Assembly: GCA_017994195.1 (NCBI GenBank)
Contig: JAGOLG010000009.1
Coordinates: forward strand, 1-32,451
DNA length: 32,451 nt
Source of the DNA: Rhabdochlamydiaceae bacterium
Lineage (GTDB): Bacteria > Chlamydiota > Chlamydiia > Chlamydiales > Rhabdochlamydiaceae
Direction of reading: 5' to 3'
Shown piece after piece: positions 1 through 8,713 of this stretch. The first letter of the stretch is position 1; each line of letters begins with the position of its first letter. The translations under genes were made by a program, and so were the position numbers. The notes under the pieces were generated by a model. The model saw only the letters and a program-made list of their open reading frames with translations, did not search any database and had not been told where the DNA came from.

Positions 1-1
1 C

Positions 2-823
2 TTACTCCGCATGATACGTAAAGAAAAGCATGTGGAGTAGGTTTACTCCAAAGTGACAGATAATGCTTCCCTCTAAAAATCCTGAAAGTTCATAGATAAG
101 TCCATAAATAATGCCAGCCACAAAAACAAGGCCGAGCATTACAGGGGACGCTGTCCATGCCAGGTGGAAAAGCGTAAAGACAAGCGATGCGCCGATAATT
201 CCTGCTGTTTTTCCTAAGAGCCCTCTTCCGATTTGTGTGGAAAGCTCTCTTTGTAAAAACCCTCGGAAGAAAGCCTCTTCTGGAATCACGACCAGAAACA
301 TATTAGAGATGATCCGAATGAGAAAGTGGCATGGAAGTTTAATTTGCCACTGAATAACCCCTGTCCCAAGAGCTAAGGCGGCAATTCCGAAGATGAAGAG
401 CAAAATCAAGGGGACAGCTTTAAGGCCGACTTTAATCCAATCTTCACGAGTCTGGCACACTGTAACAAGAAAAATAAGTGGAAAAAGACCGATCAGAGGC
501 TTATCAAAGTTAAGATAGAAGTTGTTTGAAATTTGCCAATTGCAAAATCCTGGAATCCAATGGTAATTGAGTCCGGCGGCTAGCAGGATCGCAGTTAAAG
601 TAAGAAAGTGTCTTTTTCCTCCGGCAATCGGATTTTTTAATATCCAAAATAGGATGAAGAGAAGTGCAAGCACGAGAAGAGAAAAAGGTTGAGCTACACC
701 GCCAAAAATCGCTAAACTAAAGGAAAGGGCAAGAAATGATCCCCATAGCCAAGCCGACCGATGGATCCAAAGGCTACCAAAGGTCATCATGAGACAAAAA
801 TAGGCTAAATGACGGATTTCCAT
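2..823 (-). CDS. CPBP-family (Abi/CAAX) intramembrane metalloprotease
   Basis: A 273-residue, strongly hydrophobic protein with about eight predicted membrane segments. The C-terminal half carries the three CPBP signatures in the usual order: EEAFFRG (EExxxR type), FTLFHLAW (FxxxH) and HFGVNLLHM (HxxxN). These Glu and His residues bind the catalytic metal in Rce1-like intramembrane proteases. The family processes prenylated or other membrane proteins; in bacteria it is linked to bacteriocin self-immunity and regulation, and the substrate here is unknown. The ORF is complete, with its stop in the first bases of the window. Its start is only 17 bp from the divergent pgeF start, so the promoter must overlap pgeF or lie inside it. 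Family assignment is firm; function is inferred. Confidence 0.85.
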   Translation of the reverse strand: MEIRHLAYFCLMMTFGSLWIHRSAWLWGSFLALSFSLAIFGGVAQPFSLLVLALLFILFWILKNPIAGGKRHFLTLTAILLAAGLNYHWIPGFCNWQISNNFYLNFDKPLIGLFPLIFLVTVCQTREDWIKVGLKAVPLILLFIFGIAALALGTGVIQWQIKLPCHFLIRIISNMFLVVIPEEAFFRGFLQRELSTQIGRGLLGKTAGIIGASLVFTLFHLAWTASPVMLGLVFVAGIIYGLIYELSGFLEGSIICHFGVNLLHMLFFTYHAE

Positions 824-840
824 TTCAAGTAGTATGATAA

Positions 841-1587
841 ATGTTAAGAAATAAAAGAGAAAGTATTGAGTGGCTGGAATTCGAAATTTTCCAGGAGTTT
901 ACACAGATAGCTCATGCTATTTTTTTGAGGCATGGAGGCGTTAGCCAGGCTCCTTATCACGGACTTAATGTCGGTGGTGGAACTGGAGATAATCCAAAAC
1001 ATATTCAAGAGAATCGCGCTCTTTTATTGAGGCTCATGGGATGTGCAGCTTTTGCAGGCGGGTATCAGGTTCATGGATCCATTGTGCGAGAAATCTCTTT
1101 AGAGAATCCAGATGAAAAATGCGATGGGCTTTATACAGCAAAAGAGGGGGTCGGACTTTTCATTAAACACGCCGATTGCCAAGCAGCTATTGTCTATGAT
1201 CCTGTTCAAAACGTGATCGCTAACATCCACGCTGGATGGAGAGGAAATGTGCAAAATATTTATCAGTCGGCAGTCGATCAATTGAAAAGCCGTTTTGGAT
1301 CCAAGCCTGAAAACCTCATCGTAGGGATTTCACCCAGCTTAGGGCCCTGCTGCGCGCAGTTTATTAACTATAAAACAGAGCTCCCAGAGCACTTCTTGGA
1401 GTTTCAAGTTAAACCTCTTTACTTTGATCTATGGGAAGTGGCGCGCAAACAGTGGATGGATGCCGGAGTCTTGCCGCACCATTTACAAATTGCAAAAATC
1501 TGCACGTATTGCAACAAAGATGACTATTTTTCTTACCGGCGCGATAAACCGACCGGCCGGCATGCGACAGTGATTCTAAAACGTTAA
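841..1587 (+). CDS. pgeF: PgeF/YfiH-family laccase-domain protein (purine nucleoside phosphorylase / peptidoglycan editing factor)
   Basis: A 248-residue protein with the family's metal and catalytic signatures: RHGGVS near residue 31, KHADCQAAI near 110, HAGWRG near 130, and the closing CTYCNKDDYFSYRRD and TGRHA motifs. Family members are cytosolic zinc enzymes with adenosine/inosine phosphorylase activity. In E. coli, PgeF removes wrongly incorporated L-Ser from UDP-MurNAc precursors. Length is normal. The ATG at 841 is the only in-frame ATG before the conserved core, although no strong Shine-Dalgarno is visible. The gene converges on the beta-barrel gene and the two stop codons share TTAA (4-bp overlap). 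Confidence 0.9.
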   Translation: MLRNKRESIEWLEFEIFQEFTQIAHAIFLRHGGVSQAPYHGLNVGGGTGDNPKHIQENRALLLRLMGCAAFAGGYQVHGSIVREISLENPDEKCDGLYTAKEGVGLFIKHADCQAAIVYDPVQNVIANIHAGWRGNVQNIYQSAVDQLKSRFGSKPENLIVGISPSLGPCCAQFINYKTELPEHFLEFQVKPLYFDLWEVARKQWMDAGVLPHHLQIAKICTYCNKDDYFSYRRDKPTGRHATVILKR

Positions 1588-2579
1588 TTGTAGACGTTGA
1601 TCGCTACAACATAACTTATGAAATCTAGAGCATTTCGGCCTGCAACTGTAAACCAGGGGCCGGCAATCAGTCCAACATTTGAGCTCCAATTATATTCAAG
1701 GGCAGGAGCTAGGGCAAAAAATTCTCGTGAGGGGGACGTCGGTTTAGTTCCAGCAGGGCTATGTCCTGAAAATCGGCGCTTTTGGGTATGTTGGTATTGG
1801 ACATCTAAAGCCAAGGCCCAATTTTGTGTTAGAGAATATTCGAATCCTGCAAGAAAAAGGAAAATATTCCCCGGATAAACGGTTCCTCGCGTACCTTTGA
1901 TTCCATTAAAAGAAGGAACTCCTCCATAGAAGCTGAGGCCTTTGACATTAACAGGTGTTCCAATTGAATAATCGAAAAAAGCTCTCCATGAAAAAAATTG
2001 CTCGCCGGTGATGTGATGAAGTCGTGTGAAGACAATCCCAACGCTAGGATACCATGTGCCTATCCCTCCTGCATCTGTCAATAACCGATCTGGGTTTAAG
2101 TGATCATATTTGCCTAAAGGGACATTAGCGCCAAAGCGCAATTTGATTCCGGGAGACCAATTATCCATTTTGTCATACAAAAGCTGAAAAGCCAGTGTAA
2201 TAGGGAGATCACTCACTCTCCACGTATGCTCTCCTTTTGTGGCATTGTACGAAAATTGAGGAGCAATATCGAATTCAGTGTCTGGCAAAATACCCATTTG
2301 CATTGTTAATTGATAGAGGACGTTATTAAAAGTGGAACTGGAGTGAGATTTCCAGTGGTCGTCATAACTCCCTTTTATTTGTGTCCAGTAGACATACGGT
2401 TCGTAGTTTTGGTGGCCATGAGGAACAACATGGCCAGAAGGCGAGAGCAAAGGTCCTGTAAGCCAAGGCTCAGGTGTTGTTTTAGGCTCTTCTGTAAAAA
2501 GATATTCATCAAAAGATTCACGAGCAAAAATAGATGTTGTCAGTAGAATTGCTAATAGTCCCTTCAGGCGTATGTTCAT
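1584..2579 (-). CDS. putative outer-membrane beta-barrel protein (Phenol_MetA_deg-like)
   Basis: A 331-residue protein with an N-terminal signal peptide (basic MNIRLK, hydrophobic LLAILLTTSIFA, probable cleavage near residue 20). The mature part alternates polar and aromatic residues like a transmembrane barrel and ends with hydrophobic VAINVYN, compatible with a barrel-insertion C-terminus. The opening EPWLTGPLLSPSGHVVPHG resembles proteins annotated as MetA-pathway-of-phenol-degradation-like outer-membrane channels; this is a recollection, not a search. It is the third gene of the wza-like/wzc-like operon, starting 4 bp inside the previous gene, so it may be an envelope partner of that export module. 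No enzymatic motif is seen. Confidence 0.6.
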   Translation of the reverse strand: MNIRLKGLLAILLTTSIFARESFDEYLFTEEPKTTPEPWLTGPLLSPSGHVVPHGHQNYEPYVYWTQIKGSYDDHWKSHSSSTFNNVLYQLTMQMGILPDTEFDIAPQFSYNATKGEHTWRVSDLPITLAFQLLYDKMDNWSPGIKLRFGANVPLGKYDHLNPDRLLTDAGGIGTWYPSVGIVFTRLHHITGEQFFSWRAFFDYSIGTPVNVKGLSFYGGVPSFNGIKGTRGTVYPGNIFLFLAGFEYSLTQNWALALDVQYQHTQKRRFSGHSPAGTKPTSPSREFFALAPALEYNWSSNVGLIAGPWFTVAGRNALDFISYVVAINVYN

Positions 2580-5212
2580 CCTTTCTCCAAAATTTCAATA
2601 AAGGTAACATGTTTTTTTTCTTTTTGTCGAGAGTGATCAAGATAAGGTTTGATTATCTCCATATTAACTCCTGCATTTACGATTCCATGTGTGCACAGTT
2701 GAAATAAGGCTTGCGACTCCAATGAATCTAAAGGGGTGCGGGAGATTAAAAAGAGAAAGTTATATTTGCTTGAAAGCTCTTGAACGAGCTTTTGAAACTG
2801 ACTTGATTTTAAAAGTTCAACTCCATCTTGCGTTGAAGCCCCCACAGGTAAAAAGTCATGGGCTGGAAAGGGGCGGATTATTTCTAAGAGAGACCCTCCC
2901 TGTAATACTTGGAAAAGACCGGGAGAATCTTGATCGGAAATGATTTTTCCAAAACTGCAGTCCATAATACAACTTGTCTTGTTGTATTTTTTTAAAAGAA
3001 CAGAGAGTGCAGGGGAAAAATGGGTTTGCCTTTCTCCAATGACGGAGACGATCCGTTGATGTGTTTCTTGATCATCAAGGAGAAATGCGGCGATTTTACG
3101 CAGTGTTTCTTTATCCTTTTCTCGGATTTCTTCCAATTGCGAGGACAAGGAAAGAGAACCTGAGGTATGTGCTCCCATCTCTTTGAGCGTTGCCTGCGAA
3201 ATAGGAAATCCTTTCATCAAAGCATGAATTATCGCTAAGAATGAGAAGAGGATCATCCCTAGAAAAAAAGATAATATCGATTTAGCAAAAAGATGAGGTT
3301 TAATAAATCCTAGAGGCGCTCTAGCAAAGTCCAAAGGTCTTGATTCTACTTGATACAAATGATGTGCGAGGTTTTTGGTTTCGGCAATGTGCACGAGTCC
3401 TTCCATCATTCCTTTGGTCAGATCGGATTTAAATTTAAGACGATTCTCATGAACCCAAAGCCCAGGAAGCGACTGCATCGATTGAGTCAGCTCAGCAATT
3501 TTTCCTTTGAGCGCTTCTTGCTCTTGTATTAGAAGGGTTTTCATTACGGTATACAAGGAGGAGAGTTTTTCCTTGATGAGGTCGATGCGGATCTTTCCTA
3601 ATTGCAGCGTTTGATTTAGGTGCGACTCAAGAAACCGTTTGTGAATGGCCAGTGTGGTTTTGAAGCGTTCTTTATCTCGCACAGAACGATGTACATCGTC
3701 ATGAAGCTGCGCTTCCAGCTCGCTGGATCTTTGTACCATCTGCTGTGTCACAGAATCGGCTAAGACATTAGAAAGAGTGCTGATTTCAAAATGAGGATCG
3801 AATAGATGATCGCGCATAAATACGACTTGCTTGAGCTGAGCATGCAGGTCGTCAAACTGTGTACTGTAGTTATCAAATTGCCGGCGGGCAACTTCCAAGC
3901 TGATCCCGGATAAATCGTTTTGAGTTGTTTGAATCCACTGGCTGCTTTCTTTCAAGGATTTTTCACGATAAGCAAGGTGGTTGATAAATTCATGGAGGAT
4001 CGTTTCAATTTTGCTGTTTCCATCGGGTTCATGGGTATCGAGCGCTAGATTAAATTCTTCGATAGCAGGCTGCAGCTGAGCAGGAGCCTGATTAACAATT
4101 TTCTCTTTGCGCCTTACTTGCTCAACAAGCTCTTTTATCGATCCGATTTGATCTGTCAGCGCCTTCGAATATCTCTCGATTAACAGAGGCTGGCTTTTCG
4201 CTAGATTTGCCACGAGATCGGCTTTGGCAATCCTCTCATCGATTTGACGCAGCTCGAGCTCCACTTCATTTAAGCGGGTCTTATGGATCTGCATAGGTTC
4301 TAAAACAAAATCCATTTCTTCCTTGATCCCTAACATGCCTTGGCTTTCCAGGTTGCGCTGCAGAGCAACTGCATGATCTTGGATATCCCGATCGAATTTT
4401 GAACTCAGTTCATCTTGCCTTTGATTGAGATATGATAGCTGGGCGCGAGTGATGATTTGATTCTCTTCTATGAGATATTTTTCATACATGGCCATGAGCA
4501 TGTTAACAACTGCAGCGCTTCGCTTCCGATGCTGATCCACATATTTCACAATGAGTAGGTTTTTATCTTCTCGCGAAGCTTTAATAGTAAGTTTTGCTCG
4601 CAGGGTTTCAATGGCCGGCTGAATTGGATGCAGGACGAGGGGGACTTCTTCAGAAAAAGGAAGGCGGTTTAGCGTCAGCTCAAATGACTTTAGCTGGACC
4701 GGCATGCCGAATTTTCCGGCAGTTAAAAATCGATGTTTTTTATCGTATATTGAAAATCCATTCTTGGATTCTTTTTTGAGAAACACCACTAAAGGTTTTT
4801 CTCCGTTATAAGTTACAGATGAAAATTGTGCGTATTTTTCATCTTTTGGCTTTCCTCCAAACTCGACAAGAAGGTTCTTAAAGATTGGACTCCAAAAGCT
4901 TTTTTGCACAATCTGAGCTTGAAGGCCCATCGCTTGAATGGTTTTTTCTAGAACGGAGTCAGAGAGCATTAAGGATGCAGAAGAGCTTTCTAAAGCATTA
5001 GAGGAAAAGGTACGGATAAGGCTTTTAAGATCAATGCTTTGTTCTCCACGCTGGGATGATTGTTTGAAAGTGGCCTTGGCTTCATAGGATAAAGGAGAGT
5101 TCATATGATACAGGAAAACCGCGATGGTGCATAAAATACTCAAGGCCAAGATCAACTTTTGTCTTGCCTTGATAATCGCTTTTAGATCATCCCAAGTAAA
5201 AATAAGGTTCAC
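2576..5212 (-). CDS. Wzz/Wzc-like polysaccharide co-polymerase with degenerate BY-kinase domain
   Basis: An 878-residue inner-membrane protein built like a PCP-2 chain-length regulator. It has a membrane segment at about residues 19-37 (LILALSILCTIAVFLY), a long periplasmic region rich in charged heptads that is probably coiled coil (about 230-600), a second membrane segment near 640-665 (SILSFFLGMILFSFLAIIHAL) and a C-terminal cytoplasmic domain. That domain has the fold cues of a bacterial tyrosine kinase (VSVIGERQTHF, then TSCIMDCSF), but the Walker A GxxxxGK(S/T) is absent, and so is a Tyr-rich tail. The start is GTG at 5212, overlapping the upstream stop (GTGA); the 3' end overlaps the barrel gene. 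It is probably a structural partner of the Wza-like lipoprotein rather than an active kinase. Confidence 0.75.
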   Translation of the reverse strand: MNLIFTWDDLKAIIKARQKLILALSILCTIAVFLYHMNSPLSYEAKATFKQSSQRGEQSIDLKSLIRTFSSNALESSSASLMLSDSVLEKTIQAMGLQAQIVQKSFWSPIFKNLLVEFGGKPKDEKYAQFSSVTYNGEKPLVVFLKKESKNGFSIYDKKHRFLTAGKFGMPVQLKSFELTLNRLPFSEEVPLVLHPIQPAIETLRAKLTIKASREDKNLLIVKYVDQHRKRSAAVVNMLMAMYEKYLIEENQIITRAQLSYLNQRQDELSSKFDRDIQDHAVALQRNLESQGMLGIKEEMDFVLEPMQIHKTRLNEVELELRQIDERIAKADLVANLAKSQPLLIERYSKALTDQIGSIKELVEQVRRKEKIVNQAPAQLQPAIEEFNLALDTHEPDGNSKIETILHEFINHLAYREKSLKESSQWIQTTQNDLSGISLEVARRQFDNYSTQFDDLHAQLKQVVFMRDHLFDPHFEISTLSNVLADSVTQQMVQRSSELEAQLHDDVHRSVRDKERFKTTLAIHKRFLESHLNQTLQLGKIRIDLIKEKLSSLYTVMKTLLIQEQEALKGKIAELTQSMQSLPGLWVHENRLKFKSDLTKGMMEGLVHIAETKNLAHHLYQVESRPLDFARAPLGFIKPHLFAKSILSFFLGMILFSFLAIIHALMKGFPISQATLKEMGAHTSGSLSLSSQLEEIREKDKETLRKIAAFLLDDQETHQRIVSVIGERQTHFSPALSVLLKKYNKTSCIMDCSFGKIISDQDSPGLFQVLQGGSLLEIIRPFPAHDFLPVGASTQDGVELLKSSQFQKLVQELSSKYNFLFLISRTPLDSLESQALFQLCTHGIVNAGVNMEIIKPYLDHSRQKEKKHVTFIEILEKG

Positions 5213-6297
5213 GGGACGTTCACTCCTACGCTGCGAATTCCTTTCGTGATGAGGTCGATGTTAACAAAGGTGGGAAGAAGCTGCGACATGAATCGATTCC
5301 ACTGTGTAATGGGGGTTGCAGCAACATAAACGATATCTCCCGGCATTAAAAGAAGGCTGTCTGACGGAAGATGAATCACATGATCCCAAGTCAGTGTATA
5401 AATTTTGGGATTCATAATACTTCCGCGGATGACCTGGATATATGATTTATTTCCAGTATAAGGAATTCCGCCGGCTGCAGCAATCGCTTGCCGAATCGTC
5501 ATAAATCCATTTGGAACGTCGACCAGTTTTTCTTTGCCCACCTCTCCTAACACCATAAGGGTTGAAGCAGAAGGATCGGCAATATAAATTTTATCTCCTC
5601 CGTGCATTACGATGTTTTGAGACATGTCCCCCTCTTTGAGGAGCTTATATAGATCAACCGGGATCATCTCGCTTCCACGGACCATATAGCTTTTAAAAAG
5701 GTTAGCTTGAGTCGGTACTTTGGCTTTAGAAAGAACTTCAAAAAGACGGATTTTTCCATCGACTGGAATGGTTGCAAGCGAAACAAGTCCTGCAAGCTCG
5801 ACTTTTCTCTCTAATCGATCTCGATATCCTAGAAAGACTTGGATGTCCCGGATTTCTCCTGCATACGAATCTTGGATTTTTATGGCAGCTCGCTCAAGTG
5901 TCAGATTTTCTACTGTAATAGGCTCTAAATCTGGAAGGCGCACCTTTCCATCTTGAACAGGAAACCCGATTGAGTGGCTTAATGCTGCAATAGCCGAAGA
6001 GATATCAGACCGCGTAGGATGAAAGACTGCAACCGTCAAAACATCGCCGTCCTGAATGACATCGGTGTATTCTTTTAAAAGTTCTGGCGACAGTTCAACA
6101 AATTCCTTACCCTCAAGCTGTAAAATTGAAAATTTGCCTTGGCGGATTTTATAAGAATCCATGACAAGTTCATCAGCGCCGACCTCATCTGAGCCCACAT
6201 AAGGGGCCCTTGTACACCCACAGGTGCAGCCCAAAAGACATAAAAGAATGTAAAATATCGAAAATCTTGATAAGATGAATTGCATATAAGGGCTCAT
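5209..6297 (-). CDS. Wza-like polysaccharide export lipoprotein
   Basis: A 362-residue lipoprotein. The N-terminus has a hydrophobic stretch and a lipobox (LLGC, Cys24; further Cys at 26 and 28). The polysaccharide-export (PES) domain starts around residue 78 (IQDGDVLTVAVF) and is followed by SLBB-like beta-grasp repeats (about 160-240 and 245-330: GKIRLFEVLSKAKV, GFMTIRQAIAAAGGI). The C-terminal LMPGDIVYVAATPITQWNRFMSQLLP is the amphipathic helix that forms the outer-membrane pore in Wza. It is the first gene of a three-gene minus-strand operon with the Wzc-like and barrel proteins. A second ATG at 6285 is also possible; no clear Shine-Dalgarno separates them. No polymerase or flippase gene is seen in the window. 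Confidence 0.85.
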   Translation of the reverse strand: MSPYMQFILSRFSIFYILLCLLGCTCGCTRAPYVGSDEVGADELVMDSYKIRQGKFSILQLEGKEFVELSPELLKEYTDVIQDGDVLTVAVFHPTRSDISSAIAALSHSIGFPVQDGKVRLPDLEPITVENLTLERAAIKIQDSYAGEIRDIQVFLGYRDRLERKVELAGLVSLATIPVDGKIRLFEVLSKAKVPTQANLFKSYMVRGSEMIPVDLYKLLKEGDMSQNIVMHGGDKIYIADPSASTLMVLGEVGKEKLVDVPNGFMTIRQAIAAAGGIPYTGNKSYIQVIRGSIMNPKIYTLTWDHVIHLPSDSLLLMPGDIVYVAATPITQWNRFMSQLLPTFVNIDLITKGIRSVGVNVP

Positions 6298-6324
6298 TTT
6301 TCAACGAATTGTGGAATAATTTCA

Positions 6325-7302
6325 ATGAACATCTTCATTACAGGCATTGCCGGCTTTATTGGTTTCCATCTTGCTCAGTACTTGCGCAGCAGGGGAGATC
6401 TTGTTTGCGGCTGCGATAACTTTAATAACTATTATTCACCCGAATTAAAGCGTAAGCGCGCAAAAATTCTTAAAGAACTAGGCATTCCAGTAATCGAAAC
6501 AGACATTCGAGATCTTAACGCTCTGGATAAAATCATAGAGCAATATCAGATTACCCATGTTGTACATTTGGCTGCGCAAGCAGGCGTCCGATACTCCAAA
6601 GTCAATCCTCAAGTGTATGCCGATACTAATCTCGACGGATTTCTTCAGATACTTGAGCTGATTCGGAAACATCCTAAAATCCCGCTCATTTATGCTTCAT
6701 CCTCGTCGGTTTATGGCTTGAATGAAAAGGTCCCATTTTCTGAGACGGATTCCACAGACATACCTACCAGCCTTTATGGGGCTACAAAGAAATCGAATGA
6801 ACTCATGGCACGAGCCTACCATCACTTATATGGCATTTCTGTCACAGGCCTCCGTTACTTCACTGTTTATGGTCCATGGGGTAGACCCGATATGGCGTAC
6901 TACAGCTTTGCAGATGCGATATTAAGTGGAACGCCCATTCAGATTTACAATGGAGGGCGCATGAAACGAGATTTCACCTACATTGATGACATCATCCAAG
7001 GAACGGTTGCAGCCTTAGACAAGGCGCTTCCTTGTGAAATCTTCAATCTCGGGAATAATAATCCTGAAGAGGTGCTTAAACTTGTACTGCTACTCGAACA
7101 AAAACTAGGTAAAAAAGCCAACCTCGAGCTTCTCTCGGATGAGCCCAGCGAAGTGCCCATGACATATGCCGACATTTCCAAAAGCCAGTCTGTGCTGGGA
7201 TATAATCCTCAAACATCGCTTGAGCAAGGACTTAATCATTTTCTAAATTGGTACTTGAAATTCAAGCTAGATCCGCAAACGCCTTCGGTAAAAACTGAAT
7301 AA
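6325..7302 (+). CDS. UDP-glucuronate 4-epimerase (NAD-dependent epimerase, SDR family)
   Basis: A 325-residue extended short-chain dehydrogenase. The Rossmann motif is GIAGFIGFH near the N-terminus, followed by CDNFNNYYSPELKRKR, which is typical of UDP-GlcA 4-epimerases. HLAAQAGVRYS, SSSSVYG, the catalytic YGATK (YxxxK) and GLRYFTVYGPWGRPDMA complete the family pattern. The enzyme interconverts UDP-glucuronate and UDP-galacturonate for envelope glycans. An ATG at 6280 in the same frame would add 15 residues and overlap the divergent lipoprotein gene; I prefer the ATG at 6325, just before the Rossmann fold, with GTGGA about 10 bp upstream. The gene converges with, and overlaps by 41 bp, the nnr gene. 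Confidence 0.88.
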   Translation: MNIFITGIAGFIGFHLAQYLRSRGDLVCGCDNFNNYYSPELKRKRAKILKELGIPVIETDIRDLNALDKIIEQYQITHVVHLAAQAGVRYSKVNPQVYADTNLDGFLQILELIRKHPKIPLIYASSSSVYGLNEKVPFSETDSTDIPTSLYGATKKSNELMARAYHHLYGISVTGLRYFTVYGPWGRPDMAYYSFADAILSGTPIQIYNGGRMKRDFTYIDDIIQGTVAALDKALPCEIFNLGNNNPEEVLKLVLLLEQKLGKKANLELLSDEPSEVPMTYADISKSQSVLGYNPQTSLEQGLNHFLNWYLKFKLDPQTPSVKTE

Positions 7303-8713
7303 TATCTGAGGCGATCATGCAATATGATGATAGCTCTTCGGCGGCAAGCTCGCCTGCGCGTCCATGGAGATAAGCTGCAAGCGGTGCTGCTTGATCTGGC
7401 GGCATTTTTTGTGCTAAAAGTGCAGCGCAGATTCCCGTCAGAACATCCCCAGAGCCGGCAGTAGCCATTCCTGGATCTCCTGCAGTCACAATTAGGGGGT
7501 GTCTTTGAGGGTGGAAGAGAATAGTCGGAGCCCCTTTCAGAATGACTGTTACTGAGTGTTTTAGGGCCCATCTTTGGCAGGCATCAAGCGTTGGAGGCCC
7601 TCCGAGAAGCCGTGTCATTTCTCCATGATGCGGAGTCAAAATGGAACCTTGAGGAAGGGTGAAGCTGCCCATTAAGGATAGGTGGTAAAGTCCATCTCCA
7701 TCGATGACGGTCGGTTTTGTTAAACGAGCAAGGAGTTTTTGAAACATCTTTTGTGTTTGCCGCGTGCGCCCGAGACCTGGTCCAATAAAGAGGGCATCTG
7801 CCTGCTTTTGTTCTTCTTCGATTCGCGTAAGATCAATAGTTTCTCGGATGACTTCGGGAGCAAAAATGGCTGTAGATATATCTGCCTCGGTAAAAAGCCT
7901 GAGAACGCCGGCTCCGCTCCTAAGAGCCGCTAGCGTAGAGAGCGCTGCAGCGCCGGGCATCTCAGGAGATCCACTGACGGCAAGAACATAACCCGCTTCG
8001 TATTTGTGGCGTGAGCGGAGGATAGCAGGGAGCTGAAGAGGATCTTTTTTTAAAAGAAGCGCGGTTGATTGGGCCTGAGAAAGAATGTCAGGCGGTATGC
8101 CGATCTCGCACGTTAAAAGCGCGCCGACATGGTCCCAGCCATTTCCAATAAAGCATCCGATTTTAGGAAGGCCTAAGCAGCATGTGATTGACGCGTGAAT
8201 TGCAACTTTTTCAACACGGCCAGTTGTTCCATCAAGGCCTGAAGGAATATCAATGGCTAAGATCGGCGCTGTTTGGGCATTTGTCCAGTGAATTGCATGC
8301 GTCAATATTTCATCGGGAGCTCCGTGAAAGCCTGTTCCGACGATTCCGTCTACAATAAGTGAGGTGAAAACTTCTTTGTCTTTATGGAGAGGATGAATAG
8401 CTCCTCCAGCTTTTTTAAATTGATCAAGCCGCGATTTGCAAAGAGGAGTAAGCTCGCTTTCTGGATAAACAAGCGCTGCCGATACGAGGTAGTGTTTTTG
8501 CAAAAGAAGAATTCCTACAGAAAGTGCATCTCCTCCCTTGTTTCCTTTCCCAACAACTAAAACCACTTCTTTGGGAGCGCCTGAAAGCTCGAACCAATTT
8601 TGAATCACGGCAAAGAGCGCCCTAGCTGCATGATCCATGAGTTCTTCAACTGAGCAGAGTTTTTCAAGCCTGCGCATCTCTTCACATGTAACGACTTTTG
8701 TGCCCTGAATCAT
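7262..8713 (-). CDS. nnr: bifunctional NAD(P)HX epimerase / ADP-dependent NAD(P)HX dehydratase
   Basis: A 483-residue fusion of the two NAD(P)H-hydrate repair activities. The N-terminal YjeF-N half has GKGNKGGDALSVG near residue 55, VDGIVGTGFHG near 122 and AIDIPSGLDG near 150. The C-terminal ribokinase-like half has TPHHGEMTRLLGG (about 345) and GDPGMATAGSGDVLTG (about 415), where the Asp of GSGD is the expected catalytic residue. It repairs hydrated NADH and NADPH in the cytosol. Length is normal for the fused enzyme (about 490-510). The start overlaps the gpsA stop (ATGA), so the pair is one operon. Confidence 0.93.
   Translation of the reverse strand: MIQGTKVVTCEEMRRLEKLCSVEELMDHAARALFAVIQNWFELSGAPKEVVLVVGKGNKGGDALSVGILLLQKHYLVSAALVYPESELTPLCKSRLDQFKKAGGAIHPLHKDKEVFTSLIVDGIVGTGFHGAPDEILTHAIHWTNAQTAPILAIDIPSGLDGTTGRVEKVAIHASITCCLGLPKIGCFIGNGWDHVGALLTCEIGIPPDILSQAQSTALLLKKDPLQLPAILRSRHKYEAGYVLAVSGSPEMPGAAALSTLAALRSGAGVLRLFTEADISTAIFAPEVIRETIDLTRIEEEQKQADALFIGPGLGRTRQTQKMFQKLLARLTKPTVIDGDGLYHLSLMGSFTLPQGSILTPHHGEMTRLLGGPPTLDACQRWALKHSVTVILKGAPTILFHPQRHPLIVTAGDPGMATAGSGDVLTGICAALLAQKMPPDQAAPLAAYLHGRAGELAAEELSSYCMIASDIIQFLPKAFADLA

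Noticed and set aside
7236-7571. 111-codon minus-strand ORF over the nnr gene
   Set aside because: It is out of frame inside the well-supported nnr gene, Ser/Arg-rich and without a domain.
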